A program made the translations under genes and the position numbers. Shown piece after piece: positions 1-10,279 of a stretch of 64,000 nucleotides of DNA. A model generated the notes under the pieces. The model saw nothing but the letters and a program-made list of their open reading frames with translations, was not told where the DNA came from and did not search any database. Within the stretch, counting starts at the first letter, position 1. Each line of letters starts with the position of its first letter. Origin of the DNA: JAGRGG01 sp965217265 (lineage in GTDB: Bacteria > Pseudomonadota > Alphaproteobacteria > Geminicoccales > Geminicoccaceae); the NCBI GenBank assembly GCA_965217265.1, contig CBDCHP010000018.1:1108133-1172132 (forward strand), in the 5' to 3' direction.

Positions 1-230
1 AGTATGCTAGATGTTATCAGAGGGCATTCCTCACCAGATCTATGCTGATCCACAATCCATGTTGTTAACAGTAGTTTATCTTGGTCGGTCCAATTCGGAA
101 TTCCTCTCTCGACGGTCCGCGTAATCTCATAAAGACCACCTGCGCGTGGTGAAACTATGATGCGTGAATCACGGCTAGAAGGTCGCTCCTCGGCGGGAGT
201 GTTCCAAATAGGGCAGCGCGTTGAATTCAT
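1..230 (-). CDS. Unknown protein, N-terminal part (runs off left edge)
   Basis: An open frame of 76 codons runs from an ATG at 230 to the window edge with no stop. It begins MNSTRCPIWNTPAEE and carries a stretch reading SPRAGGLYEIT, then KLLLTTWIVDQHRSGEECP. I do not recognise the family with certainty; the arrangement recalls N-terminal modules of variable, defence-associated proteins, which is only an impression. A good sigma70-type promoter lies directly upstream (261-290). The region is clearly less GC-rich than the rest of the window, which suggests acquired DNA. The 3' end is missing, so function cannot be assigned. Confidence 0.55.
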   Translation of the reverse strand, partial: MNSTRCPIWNTPAEERPSSRDSRIIVSPRAGGLYEITRTVERGIPNWTDQDKLLLTTWIVDQHRSGEECPLITSSI

Positions 231-260
231 AACAAGTTCTCGGGTGATTGTTGCTAGGTT

Positions 261-290
261 ATGCTATCTTGAGATATGACTTGGTGTCAA
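261..290 (-). promoter_or_regulatory. Sigma70-like promoter for the left-edge gene
   Basis: On the minus strand there is a perfect TTGACA -35 box (285-290) and a TAGCAT -10 box (261-266) with an 18-base spacer, about 30 bases before the ATG at 230. The strong match, rare in such GC-rich DNA, supports that the minus-strand frame is real. Confidence 0.5.
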
Positions 291-545
291 AGATAATAAC
301 AAACGTTCAAAGTTTTCTCTTGTCACTTTGGACCTGGTCCGAGGGTCCGTGGCCATGCGCCATTAAAGGTGTTAGGACTTCCTTGGCAAAACACTTTTGT
401 GGCAGAACTGGCGCCCGGCCCGTGGATCCTCTAGTCAAGCCGGAAGATGACGATGAAGAGGAGTGCCGCGGGTGGCGAAGGGGCGTGGCACCGGCCCCGC
501 GGAACATCTCACGGCCGCCGATGCCAAGCCCCGCCGACAAGACTC
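291..545. other. Gap without a convincing gene
   Basis: Frames here have poor coding character. GC content rises from left to right, from the AT-rich left-edge DNA to the normal background. At 424-451 there is a degenerate copy of the palindromic repeat family seen in full at 35.9 and 38.5 kb (GGATCC, then TCAAG, then GATGAC). Confidence 0.4.
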
Positions 546-594
546 ACAAAAAAGAAGAAAAGCCCGCGCGGCGAGCGCAACGCGAAGCGTTCGT
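546..594. repeat. Half copy of stop-codon-anchored palindromic repeat (copy A)
   Basis: Only the right arm is present: an A-rich tract, then GCCCGCGCGG, then GCGAAGCGTTC, ending two bases before the TGA of grxD (minus strand). Read towards grxD's 3' side it gives a GC-rich hairpin followed by a T-rich tract, as expected of a terminator for the pur-bolA-grxD operon. Confidence 0.6.
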
Positions 595-927
595 TCACGC
601 CGCCGTCTTGACGCCCTTCTCCTCCATCAGGGTCTGCAACTCGCCGGTCTCGTACATCTCGCGGACGATGTCGCAGCCGCCGATGAACTCGCCCTTGACG
701 TAGAGCTGCGGGATGGTCGGCCAGTTGCTGTAGCTCTTGATGCCCTGGCGGACGTCCTCGTCTTCGAGGACGTTGTAGGCCTGGAAGGGGACGTTGACGT
801 GGCCGAGGATCTGGACCGTCGCGGCGGAGAAGCCGCACATCGGGAAGACGGGCGTACCCTTCATGTAGAGGACGACGTCGTCGGCTTGCGTCTGCTGCTT
901 GATCCGGTCGTGGGCGGGGTCGCTCAT
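595..927 (-). CDS. grxD: Monothiol glutaredoxin, Grx4 family
   Basis: 110 residues, the usual length for a single-domain monothiol (CGFS-type) glutaredoxin. The active site CGFS is at residues 31-34 and the family stretch NWPTIPQLYVKGEFIGGCD follows near residues 68-86. These proteins bind a [2Fe-2S] cluster with glutathione and hand it to target apoproteins, usually together with BolA. The gene is last in the purC-purS-purQ-purL-bolA-grxD operon, directly after bolA, the common alphaproteobacterial order. Nothing is missing. Confidence 0.96.
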   Translation of the reverse strand: MSDPAHDRIKQQTQADDVVLYMKGTPVFPMCGFSAATVQILGHVNVPFQAYNVLEDEDVRQGIKSYSNWPTIPQLYVKGEFIGGCDIVREMYETGELQTLMEEKGVKTAA

Positions 928-949
928 GGTAAGGCTCCTAGTTTCGCGC

Positions 950-1183
950 TCAGGCGGGGGCGGACGTGACGAGGGCGAGCGCGTGCAGTTCGCCGCCGAC
1001 GCAATCGCCCAGGGCTTGGTAGACCATCTGGTGCTGGCGGACGCGCGGCATCCCCTTGAAGGCGGGGGAGACGATGTGGGCGCGATAGTGGTCGCCGTCG
1101 CCGGCCAAGTCCTCGATCCGTACTTCGGCGTCGGGGATGGCCCCCTTGATCATCGCCTCGATGTCCTCGGCCCGCATCGGCAT
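950..1183 (-). CDS. bolA: BolA family protein
   Basis: 77 residues from ATG at 1183. It shows the BolA/IbaG signature around GDGDHYRAHIVSPAFKG and the conserved VRQHQMVYQAL helix. BolA proteins form heterodimers with CGFS glutaredoxins and take part in iron-sulfur cluster handling and iron sensing; the partner grxD lies 22 bases downstream. The start was chosen at the first in-frame ATG after the end of purL (stop 1198-1200). Whether it is the BolA or the IbaG subtype cannot be settled by eye. Confidence 0.93.
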   Translation of the reverse strand: MPMRAEDIEAMIKGAIPDAEVRIEDLAGDGDHYRAHIVSPAFKGMPRVRQHQMVYQALGDCVGGELHALALVTSAPA

Positions 1184-1197
1184 GGGTTCTAAGTCTC

Positions 1198-3387
<2,190 letters not shown>

Positions 3388-3390
3388 GGG

Positions 3391-4047
3391 TCAGGCGGCG
3401 AGCGGTTCGAGGAGGCGGCGGCCGTCGGCCGAGCCCAAGAGCGGCTCGATCGCGCGCTCGGGGTGCGGCATCAGGCCGAGCACGTTGTTGCGGGGGCCGC
3501 CGAAGACCCCGGCGATGCTGTCGGTCGAGCCGTTGACCTCATCGGCGTAGCGCAAGGCGATCCGGTCCTCGCCCTCCAGGCGGCGCCGGCCCTCGTCGTC
3601 GATGACGTAAGCGCCGTCGTGGTGGGCGACCGGGAGGTGCAGCCGTGCCCCCGCTTCGAGCCCGGCGGTGAAGGGCGAGGCGGTCGAGACGACGTCGAGG
3701 CCGACGACGCGGCAGACGAACCGGAGTGCTTGGTTGCGGACGAGGGCGCCTGGCAGGAGCCCCGCCTCGGTCAGGATCTGAAAGCCGTTGCAGGGGCCGA
3801 GTACGAGGGCGCCGTCGGCCGCTTGGCGCGCCACCTCGCGCATGACGGGCGAGCGCGCGGCGACGGCACCGGGGCGCAGGTAGTCGCCGTAGGAGAAGCC
3901 GCCCGGCACGCCGATCAGATCGAAGCGCTCCAGCTCGGTCTCCTTGTGCCAGACGCGGCGGACCGCCACCCCCAGCACGCGCTCGAAGGCGACGGCGAGG
4001 TCGCGATCGCAGTTCGAGCCGGGGAAGGTGACGACGCAGGCGCGCAT
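3391..4047 (-). CDS. purQ: Phosphoribosylformylglycinamidine synthase subunit I (glutaminase)
   Basis: 218 residues from ATG at 4047, whose A is shared with the TGA of purS, so the two are translationally coupled. A class I glutamine amidotransferase supplying ammonia to PurL. The triad is visible: Cys86 in GPCNGFQ, His195 and Glu197 in MPHPERA. A longer frame upstream exists but would overlap purS and lacks family similarity, so the MRACVVTFPGSN start is preferred. Confidence 0.96.
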   Translation of the reverse strand: MRACVVTFPGSNCDRDLAVAFERVLGVAVRRVWHKETELERFDLIGVPGGFSYGDYLRPGAVAARSPVMREVARQAADGALVLGPCNGFQILTEAGLLPGALVRNQALRFVCRVVGLDVVSTASPFTAGLEAGARLHLPVAHHDGAYVIDDEGRRRLEGEDRIALRYADEVNGSTDSIAGVFGGPRNNVLGLMPHPERAIEPLLGSADGRRLLEPLAA

Positions 4048-4295
4048 CAGGCGTCCTCCACGATCTCGATCCGCCAGTCCTCGATCACCGGGTTGGCGAG
4101 CAGCCGCTCGCACATCCGCTCGGCCTCGGCGCGGGCAGCTCCTACGTCGCCGTGGGCGAGCGCCAGTTCGATCAGCTTGACGCGCCGGACGGCCCGGACG
4201 CCCTCGAAGCCCAAGCCTTGCAAGGCCTTGTGGATGGCGGCCGCCTCGGGGTCGAGGACGCCGTCCTTGAAGGTCACGGCGACTTTGGCGAGCAT
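4047..4295 (-). CDS. purS: Phosphoribosylformylglycinamidine synthase subunit PurS
   Basis: 82 residues, usual for PurS, starting MLAKVAVTFKDGVLDPEA. PurS is a small ferredoxin-like dimer that joins PurL and PurQ into an active FGAM synthase and is required in species with the short PurL, as here. The family signature G-V-L-D-P-E/Q-A is clear near residues 12-18 and VRRVKLIEL near residues 36-44. Placed between purC and purQ in the same operon, overlapping purQ by one base. Confidence 0.95.
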   Translation of the reverse strand: MLAKVAVTFKDGVLDPEAAAIHKALQGLGFEGVRAVRRVKLIELALAHGDVGAARAEAERMCERLLANPVIEDWRIEIVEDA

Positions 4296-4314
4296 GAAAG
4301 CGCCCTTTCGATAA

Positions 4315-5079
4315 CTACTGCACCGTCTCCGGGCCCTTCATGTCGCGCGGGCCCGCCTCGGGCAGGATGCCCAAGCGCCGCGCGATCTCCTGGTAGCCCT
4401 CCTGGACGTTGCCCAGATCCTGCCTGAAGCGGTCCTTGTCGAGCCGCTCGTTGGTGCGCGCGTCCCACAAGCGGCAATTGTCGGGGCTGATCTCGTCGGC
4501 GAGGACGAGCCGCACATCGTCGTCTTCCCAAAGACGGCCGTACTCCAGCTTGAAGTCGACCAGCTTGAGGCCGACGCCGGTGAACAGGCCGTTCAAGAAG
4601 TCGTTGACGCGCAAGGAGAGGTTCAAGATCTCGTCGATCTCGGCAACACCGGCCCAGCCGAATGCGGTGATGTGCTCCTCGCTCACCATCGGGTCGCCCA
4701 GCTCGTCCGACTTGAAGTAGTACTCGATGATCGAGCGCGGCAGCGCCGCACCCTCTTCGAGGCCGAGGCGCTTGACGATCGAGCCGGCCGCGACGTTGCG
4801 CACGACGACCTCGATCGGGATGATCTCGACCTCGCGGATCAACTGCTCGCGCATGTTGAGGCGGCGCATGAAGTGGGTAGGCACGCCGATCTCGCCCAGG
4901 CGCAGCATCAGATACTCGCTGATGCGGTTGTTGAGCACGCCCTTGCCGGTGATGACGCCGTGCTTTTGATTGTTGAAGGCGGTGGCGTCGTCCTTGAAAT
5001 ACTGAATGAGCGTGCCGGGCTCCGGCCCCTCGAACAGCACCTTCGCCTTGCCTTCGTAGACTTGCTTGCGCCGGGCCAT
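4315..5079 (-). CDS. purC: SAICAR synthetase
   Basis: 254 residues from the ATG at 5079 (MARRKQVYEGKAK); an ATG ten codons upstream lacks family similarity in the extra residues. Catalyses ATP-dependent joining of CAIR with aspartate in purine synthesis. Signature stretches are YEGKAKVLFEGPEPGTLIQY at the N-terminus, EVVVRNVAAGS near the middle and LVLADEISPDNCRLWD. It is the first gene of the operon purC-purS-purQ-purL-bolA-grxD. A repeat element (5193-5343) lies upstream and probably isolates the operon from the neighbour gene. Confidence 0.96.
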   Translation of the reverse strand: MARRKQVYEGKAKVLFEGPEPGTLIQYFKDDATAFNNQKHGVITGKGVLNNRISEYLMLRLGEIGVPTHFMRRLNMREQLIREVEIIPIEVVVRNVAAGSIVKRLGLEEGAALPRSIIEYYFKSDELGDPMVSEEHITAFGWAGVAEIDEILNLSLRVNDFLNGLFTGVGLKLVDFKLEYGRLWEDDDVRLVLADEISPDNCRLWDARTNERLDKDRFRQDLGNVQEGYQEIARRLGILPEAGPRDMKGPETVQ

Positions 5080-5192
5080 CGATCGCCGATCGTGCTTAAT
5101 GGTGGACAAAGAACAAGCGCCGCCCGACGCTCAACGCACCGGCCGCGCGCCGCGTGCTATAGCCGAGACGGGGGGCGAGCACAAAGGATATC

Positions 5193-5343
5193 GAACGCTT
5201 CGCGTCCGCTGCGCGGGGCTTCTTTTTTCTCTTTTTGCCAGCGTTAACGGAGGTGGCTGGCCGCGACGCCGAGGGCCAGTCTCGAACAAAGACAAAAAAG
5301 AAAAGAGTAAAGCCCGCGCGGCGAGCGCACGCGCAAGCGTTCA
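5193..5343. repeat. Stop-codon-anchored palindromic repeat (copy B)
   Basis: About 150 bases. The left arm begins GAACGCTTCGCG and runs into a T/C-rich tract; the right arm is its imperfect inverse and ends in GCGTTCA, where TCA is the complement of the stop of the NadE-like gene. The core reads CCAGCGTTAACGGAGG, GGCTGGCC, GAGGGCCAG. Both arms place a GC-rich hairpin before a T-rich run, so it could terminate transcription from either side. Confidence 0.75.
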
Positions 5344-6705
5344 CACCGCCGGCCACCGCCGATCATGGTCGAAGGCAACCTTGCTCGCCTTAATCCCGAC
5401 TGGCGCCCGTCGCCGCGCCCACTCGTTCGCCGCGATTCGGCAGGCGAGGTCGGCGGGGCCGGTGCCCCGCTCGATCAGCCGTTCGAGGGCCGCGTCGCGC
5501 TCGGTCTCGGCCGGTGACGCCGGCGGCAGAGGATGGCCGCTGATCGCGCCGAGGGCCGGCAGGCGGCTGGCGAAGACGTCCTTCAACGGCGCCACATCGC
5601 CGAGCGGCACGATCGGACCGAGGGCGGCCACGTCCTTGGTCATCGGGTTGAGAACGGCGCGGCCGTCGGCCCCGGCGACGCAGCGCAGCAGGGCGTCGCG
5701 CAGGCTGGCGGCGGGCGTGGGGTCCAGGTTCAGGCCGAGCGCGGCGGCGTCGGTGTCCCGGCCGTAGGCGATGCCCAAGACCCGTTCGGGTCCGAGGGCG
5801 GCGACGGCCAGCGCCGCCGTGATCCGCGACGCCGCGTCGTTGCCGAGGGGCAGGATCGCGCGGCCGTCGCCGGCGCGGCGGACGAGGTCGTCCGTGCCGA
5901 GGGTGAGGGCCCGCCAGAGGGCGCGGTCGGGGTCGGGCGGCAAGATCACCGTCCCTGTTTCGAAGCCGACGCCTTGCTCGCCCAATTCGACACGTAAGCT
6001 CCAGACGCCGGTCTCGAACGAGGGCGCGCGCAGGCAGAGGCGGCGCCCGGCGTCGAGGGCGAACGCGCCGCCGGCGAAGACGAGGCCCGCGTCGGCGCCG
6101 GCGGCCGTGACCCAGACGAGCGGCAGCCCCGTCTCGGCCACGCGCGCCACGGCGCGCTGCAAGGCGGCCTCGTCGGCGTCGGGCGCGAACGGCCCGCCCG
6201 CGAGGGCGACCAGCAGTTCGGCCCCGGTCTCGGCCAGCGCCTCGGCCGCGTCGCCGTCGTCCACGTCGGCGCCGACGACGACCCCGACCCGCAGGCCGCG
6301 CCCGTCCGGCGTGGTGATACGCCAGGGGCCGGGTAAGTCGCCGGAGACGATCGCGGCGTGCGCGGTACCCCGCCGCCGCCGGTGCGCTGCGACCGTAGCG
6401 ACGACCCGTCCGCCCTGCAAAAGCGCGGCGGCGTTGCGCGGCCCGGCCACGGTCGTGCCGAGGATCAAGGACGGCCCGGCCCCGGTCAACGCCGCCAACC
6501 GCTCCAGCGCCGACGCGACCCGGGCGAGAAAGCCGGGGTCGCGGGCGAGGTCGTAGAGGCCGAACCCGGTGAGGGCCGCCTCCGGCGCCACGACGAGGCC
6601 GGCCCCGTCCCGCACCGCTTGGCGGTAGGCGGCCTCGATCGCGGCGGCGTTGGCCTCGATGTCGCCGCCCTTGGGCGCGATCTGGGCGATGGTGAGTTTG
6701 GTCAT
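5341..6705 (-). CDS. Degenerate glutamine-dependent NAD synthetase-like protein
   Basis: 454 residues from ATG at 6705 (MTKLTIAQIAPKGGDIE). The first 260 residues follow the nitrilase fold of NadE (PEAALTGFG at 41-49, VWVTAAGADAGLVFAGG at 197-213); the rest follows the NAD synthetase domain (AALAVAALGPERVLGI, C-terminal RRAPVGIKASKVAFDHDRR). The essential residues are lost: the nitrilase Cys is Gly145 (GVVVGADVDD), the catalytic Lys region is AAHRRRRGTAHA, and the ATP loop SGGIDS is PLGNDAASR (286-294). It is also about 100 residues shorter than active enzymes. The frame is open throughout, so it is more likely a maintained pseudoenzyme than a dead gene. Confidence 0.75.
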   Translation of the reverse strand: MTKLTIAQIAPKGGDIEANAAAIEAAYRQAVRDGAGLVVAPEAALTGFGLYDLARDPGFLARVASALERLAALTGAGPSLILGTTVAGPRNAAALLQGGRVVATVAAHRRRRGTAHAAIVSGDLPGPWRITTPDGRGLRVGVVVGADVDDGDAAEALAETGAELLVALAGGPFAPDADEAALQRAVARVAETGLPLVWVTAAGADAGLVFAGGAFALDAGRRLCLRAPSFETGVWSLRVELGEQGVGFETGTVILPPDPDRALWRALTLGTDDLVRRAGDGRAILPLGNDAASRITAALAVAALGPERVLGIAYGRDTDAAALGLNLDPTPAASLRDALLRCVAGADGRAVLNPMTKDVAALGPIVPLGDVAPLKDVFASRLPALGAISGHPLPPASPAETERDAALERLIERGTGPADLACRIAANEWARRRAPVGIKASKVAFDHDRRWPAV

Positions 6706-6723
6706 ACGCTTTCGATGGCTTGA

Positions 6724-6874
6724 TGAACGCTTCGCGTGCGCTAGGCGCGCGGCCTTTCTCTTCTCTTTTTTGCTACTTGTCCCCGAACTTGGCCGCAACG
6801 CCGAAGCCAGCCCCGGCCAAAGTTACAAAAAAGAAAAAAGAAGCCCGCGCGGCGAGCGCAACGCGAAGCGTTCA
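6724..6874. repeat. Stop-codon-anchored palindromic repeat (copy C)
   Basis: Begins TGAACGCTTCGCG and ends GCGAAGCGTTCA, the last three bases being the complement of the alcohol dehydrogenase stop. The core differs from copy B: ACTTGGCCGCAACGCC, then GCCAGCCCCGGCC, a second core type also seen in copy D. T-rich and A-rich tracts flank the core. Confidence 0.75.
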
Positions 6875-7945
6875 AAACACGATCACGTTGCGCAAGGCGT
6901 CGCCCCGCACCACCGCCGCCACCGCTTCGTTGATCCGATCGAGCGGGTAGCGGCCGGAGATCAGCTCGTCGAGCTTGAGCCGGCCGTCGAGGTAGAGGTC
7001 GGCGAGACGAGGGATGTCGTGCTTGATGTCGCCGCTTCCCATGCGGCAGCCGACGATGCGCTGGCCCTCGTAGGCGAGCGTGAGCGGGTCGTAGGCGGCC
7101 GTCGTGCCGGACGCGGTCATGCCGGCGACGACCATCGTGCCGCCGCGCGCCAGGAGCTTCAAGCCGGCCTCGATCGCGGCGGGCGCGCCGACGGCGACGA
7201 CGACGAGGTCGGCGCCGCGCCCGCCCGTCGCCGCGCGCACGGCCCCGGCCGCGTCCTCGCCCACGGGATCGACGACGTGGGTGGCGCCGAACGCGCGCGC
7301 GGCCTCGCGCTTGGGCGCCGCCGGATCGACGGCGATCACGGCGTTGGCCCCGCCCAGTGCGGCACCCTGGACGCCGTTGAGCCCGACGCCGCCGGCACCG
7401 ATCACGGCGACGTTCATGCCGGGGCGCAGGTCGCCGGCGTTGACGACGGCGCCGACGCCGGTGACGACGCCGCAGGCGAGGAGCGCGGCGCTCGCCGGCG
7501 GCACCCCGATGGGAACCGCCACGACCTGCGAGGCGTGGACCACGACCTCCTCGGCGAAGGCACCCGTCGCCATGCCCTGATGCACCGGCCGGCCGTCGGG
7601 CGCGCGCAAGGGCGCCCTCTCCGGCCACGCCGCGTCGCACAGAGTCGGCACGTCGGCGCCGCAGTGGCGGCAGCCGCCGCAGGCGCGCACCAGCGTGACG
7701 ACGACGGGGTCGCCGGGCGCGATGCCGGCCACGTCCGGCCCGACCGCCGCGACGACGCCCGCGGCCTCGTGGCCGTAGACGGCGGGCAGGACGCCGCCCC
7801 AGGCGCCCTCGGCGTAGTGGATGTCGCTGTGGCAGACGGCGCAGGCTTGAAGCCTTACGCGGACCTCGCCCGGACCCGGTCCTTCGAGGCGCAGGTCCTC
7901 GATCACCAGCGGTTGCCCGAAGGCGCGGCAGACGGCGGCTTTCAT
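6872..7945 (-). CDS. Zinc-dependent alcohol dehydrogenase (MDR family)
   Basis: 357 residues from ATG at 7945. Typical medium-chain dehydrogenase: catalytic zinc ligands in ACAVCHSD and GHEAAGVV, four structural-zinc cysteines in CGGCRHCGADVPTLC, NAD-binding GAGGVGLNGVQ. The layout resembles class III/formaldehyde-type or aryl-alcohol enzymes, but the substrate cannot be read from the sequence. The stop lies inside a palindromic repeat. Transcribed in the same direction as the symporter gene upstream, 170 bases away, so probably a separate unit. Confidence 0.88.
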   Translation of the reverse strand: MKAAVCRAFGQPLVIEDLRLEGPGPGEVRVRLQACAVCHSDIHYAEGAWGGVLPAVYGHEAAGVVAAVGPDVAGIAPGDPVVVTLVRACGGCRHCGADVPTLCDAAWPERAPLRAPDGRPVHQGMATGAFAEEVVVHASQVVAVPIGVPPASAALLACGVVTGVGAVVNAGDLRPGMNVAVIGAGGVGLNGVQGAALGGANAVIAVDPAAPKREAARAFGATHVVDPVGEDAAGAVRAATGGRGADLVVVAVGAPAAIEAGLKLLARGGTMVVAGMTASGTTAAYDPLTLAYEGQRIVGCRMGSGDIKHDIPRLADLYLDGRLKLDELISGRYPLDRINEAVAAVVRGDALRNVIVF

Positions 7946-8117
7946 CGCGGCTGGACCCCTCACGACGTCGACGACGGCGGCGTCTTACGCCGGCCGCCGC
8001 CGCGCCGCTGTCACGAAGGCGACGAAAGAGGCCGCGAACGGGGGAGGGGGTAGAAGATCGAGGAGACGCGGAACACCTTCGGCCCGCCACTTAGCAGAGG
8101 CGTTCGGCGGGATGATG

Positions 8118-9668
8118 CTACTCTGCTGGATCGACAGCACCTCGCTGTTGCGGTTGCGGCCGCGGTTGTACGCCGCGCGCCGGCAACCTCTCGTCGATCG
8201 GGCTGCCGAAATAGATCCGCAGATGCGCCTCGCTCTGTCTCGGGGTTATCAGGCTGCCGACGATGCAGCCGAGCAGGGAGATCAGGAACGACCAGACGAA
8301 GGGGTGAAAGCCGAGGAAGCTCGTGCCGCCCATCGCGCTGTACTGGACGACGAAGGAGACGAAGCCGCCGAGGATGCCGGTCAGGCAGCCCACTTTGTTC
8401 ATTCGGGGCCAGAAGATGGCGAGGATGCTCGGCCAAGCGAAGGTCGCGCCGAGGCCGGTGCCGGCGAACACCACGATCAGTTGCAGGTACTCGGGGGGAT
8501 TGAGCGCCAGACCGAGGCCGACGAGCGTGATGAGGCCGGTCATGAGGTGCGTCAGGCGCTTGGCCGTCGCGCCGGACATGTTCGGGTTGAAGTTGCGCTG
8601 GTAGATGTCGCGCACCAGGGCACCGGCGGAGACCAGGAGGAACGAACTGAGCGAGGACATGATGGCCGACACCGGGGCGGCGATGATGAAGCCGGCCAGG
8701 AGTGCCGGCACGCTCAGCATGACGACCGCGGTCAAGGCGTGGTCGGGTGCTTCGATGTCGGGCACGAGCACGCGGCTGGCGATGCCGACGATGATGATCA
8801 GCGGGTACATGATGCACACGTAGACCCCCGTCAGGAACGCCGCCCGCTTGAGCGCCGCCGTGCCGGTGAAGGTCAAGAACCGGCTGATGAGGGCCGGCTG
8901 CCCCAACTGCGACAGCGGCATCAGGATGAAGAAGGAGATCGCGGCCACGAGCGGCAGGAAGTTGTCCGGCCCCGGCCCCGACACCAGCTCTTCCGACTGT
9001 TCTGCCAATTGGGCGTTGATCGCGTCCATGCCGCCGGCCAGTTGCACGGCGAAGTAGGCGGTCAGCATGACGCCGAACAGCATGACGATGGCCTGAAAGC
9101 TGTCGGTCCAGGCGACGGCGCGAAAGCCACCGTAGGCGGTGTAGAGCCCGACCGACACGGCAAAGCCGATGACGCCCCAGTGGTAGGGAAGGCCGATCAC
9201 CGCCTCCAGCACCCGCGCCCCGGCGGCGTACTGGGCGACCATGTAGGCCAAGTAGAGCAGGACGATCATCGCGGCCGAGAGCATCCCGATGGCCGGGCTC
9301 TCGAAGCGGTCGCGCAGCACGTCCGAGAAGGTCAAGGCCCCGGTCTTGGCGCCGACCTGCCCGACGCGCTTGCCGAGGATGCCAAAACCCGTCGTGATCA
9401 CCATCATGAAGCCGGCGATCCACAAGAACACGATCCAGCCGTAGCTGTGGATCAGCCCCGGCACGCCGATGAAGGTGCCGCCGCTCGCCATCGTGGCGAT
9501 CCAGGTCAGGCCGAGCACCCAAGGCCCCGTCTGACGGCCGCCGACGAAGTACTCGCTCATGAAGTCGCCCTTGCTGGTCTTGCGACCGCTGACGAAGGCG
9601 AACACGAAGGTGATGCCGAGGTAGAGCGCGATGACCAGCGCGACCTGGGTGGCGTTCTCGGAGTACAT
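8118..9668 (-). CDS. Sodium:solute symporter (SSS family, PanF-like)
   Basis: 516 residues, hydrophobic throughout with about 13 membrane segments. The N-terminus has the family stretch FMSEYFVGGRQTGPWVLGLT and, further on, GLYTAYGGFRAVAWTD, typical of SSS transporters of the pantothenate/monocarboxylate type. It imports a solute with sodium across the inner membrane. A small YhdT-like gene precedes it, the same pairing as yhdT-panF in enterobacteria, which favours a pantothenate or short organic acid substrate but does not prove it. Confidence 0.9.
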   Translation of the reverse strand: MYSENATQVALVIALYLGITFVFAFVSGRKTSKGDFMSEYFVGGRQTGPWVLGLTWIATMASGGTFIGVPGLIHSYGWIVFLWIAGFMMVITTGFGILGKRVGQVGAKTGALTFSDVLRDRFESPAIGMLSAAMIVLLYLAYMVAQYAAGARVLEAVIGLPYHWGVIGFAVSVGLYTAYGGFRAVAWTDSFQAIVMLFGVMLTAYFAVQLAGGMDAINAQLAEQSEELVSGPGPDNFLPLVAAISFFILMPLSQLGQPALISRFLTFTGTAALKRAAFLTGVYVCIMYPLIIIVGIASRVLVPDIEAPDHALTAVVMLSVPALLAGFIIAAPVSAIMSSLSSFLLVSAGALVRDIYQRNFNPNMSGATAKRLTHLMTGLITLVGLGLALNPPEYLQLIVVFAGTGLGATFAWPSILAIFWPRMNKVGCLTGILGGFVSFVVQYSAMGGTSFLGFHPFVWSFLISLLGCIVGSLITPRQSEAHLRIYFGSPIDERLPARGVQPRPQPQQRGAVDPAE

Positions 9669-9755
9669 GGGTAAAAGACCTCCGCAGTTCGACCGACGCT
9701 AGAGCGTTTTGCATCGGCGCATTTTCTCGACGCGAGACCGTCGCTCGGAAATGCC

Positions 9756-10028
9756 CTAGAGCTTCTCGTCTTCTTCCTTAAGGTAGAAGAACGCGTAGAG
9801 GCAGTTGACGATCGTGGCGACGATGAAGGGCAGGAAGATGCCCCAGAACACCCAGGACGGAAAACCCATGACGCTGGAGCCGTCGACGGTCCCGTAGCCC
9901 ATCTGGTAGGAAACCCCCACGACCCAGACGAAGAAGACGAACCAGATCCCGCCGGCCACGACCGCCTCCTTGCGCGTGCGCAAGAAGAACTCCCTGCTCT
10001 CGCGGTCGTCTTCCAGATCGGTCGTCAT
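9756..10028 (-). CDS. Small membrane protein, YhdT/DUF997-like
   Basis: 90 residues from ATG at 10028 (MTTDLEDDRESREFF). Two membrane segments are visible: VAGGIWFVFFVWVVGVSY and VFWGIFLPFIVATIVNCLYA. The length, two-helix plan and position just before an SSS symporter fit the DUF997/YhdT family, thought to be an accessory subunit. The pair is probably cotranscribed, with a gap of 87 bases. No catalytic residues are expected. Confidence 0.8.
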   Translation of the reverse strand: MTTDLEDDRESREFFLRTRKEAVVAGGIWFVFFVWVVGVSYQMGYGTVDGSSVMGFPSWVFWGIFLPFIVATIVNCLYAFFYLKEEDEKL

Positions 10029-10128
10029 CGGACCACCTCCCTCCCCCAACGGTTGTTATGGCTTATGAGTTGACGGGCAACGATTGCCGTTGCGTGCAAG
10101 TTGTGGGGCGCGTCGATGCTACGGTCGC

Positions 10129-10144
10129 TTGCATTCGAATGCAA
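10129..10144. promoter_or_regulatory. Perfect 16-bp palindrome, candidate operator
   Basis: TTGCATTCGAATGCAA is a perfect palindrome 135 bases before the dehydratase start, in the gap between divergent units. A second shorter inverted repeat (GCAACG, 5 bases, CGTTGC at 10077-10093) lies nearby. This suits a LysR- or GntR-type regulator; the LysR gene at 12458 is a natural candidate. Inference only. Confidence 0.45.
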
Positions 10145-10279
10145 CAGGTTTTCCGTCGCTATCGCCCGTGTCGGCGACGGTTGCCGGGCGCACCTTGTAT
10201 TGCCCTCGTGATCCGTCGATGCTGGGGGGGCCGGCAGCACCTCGCGGCGGCCGCGGAACGAAGCGTCAAGGGAGCGGGC

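Noticed and set aside
248..703. Open plus-strand frame of 151 codons
   Set aside because: It crosses the left gap, a repeat half copy and the antisense of grxD; no family features or ribosome site.
9669..9755. Repeated CTAGAGC motifs before the symporter as an operator
   Set aside because: Only two imperfect copies, at 9700 and 9757, with no symmetry; common in GC-rich intergenic DNA.
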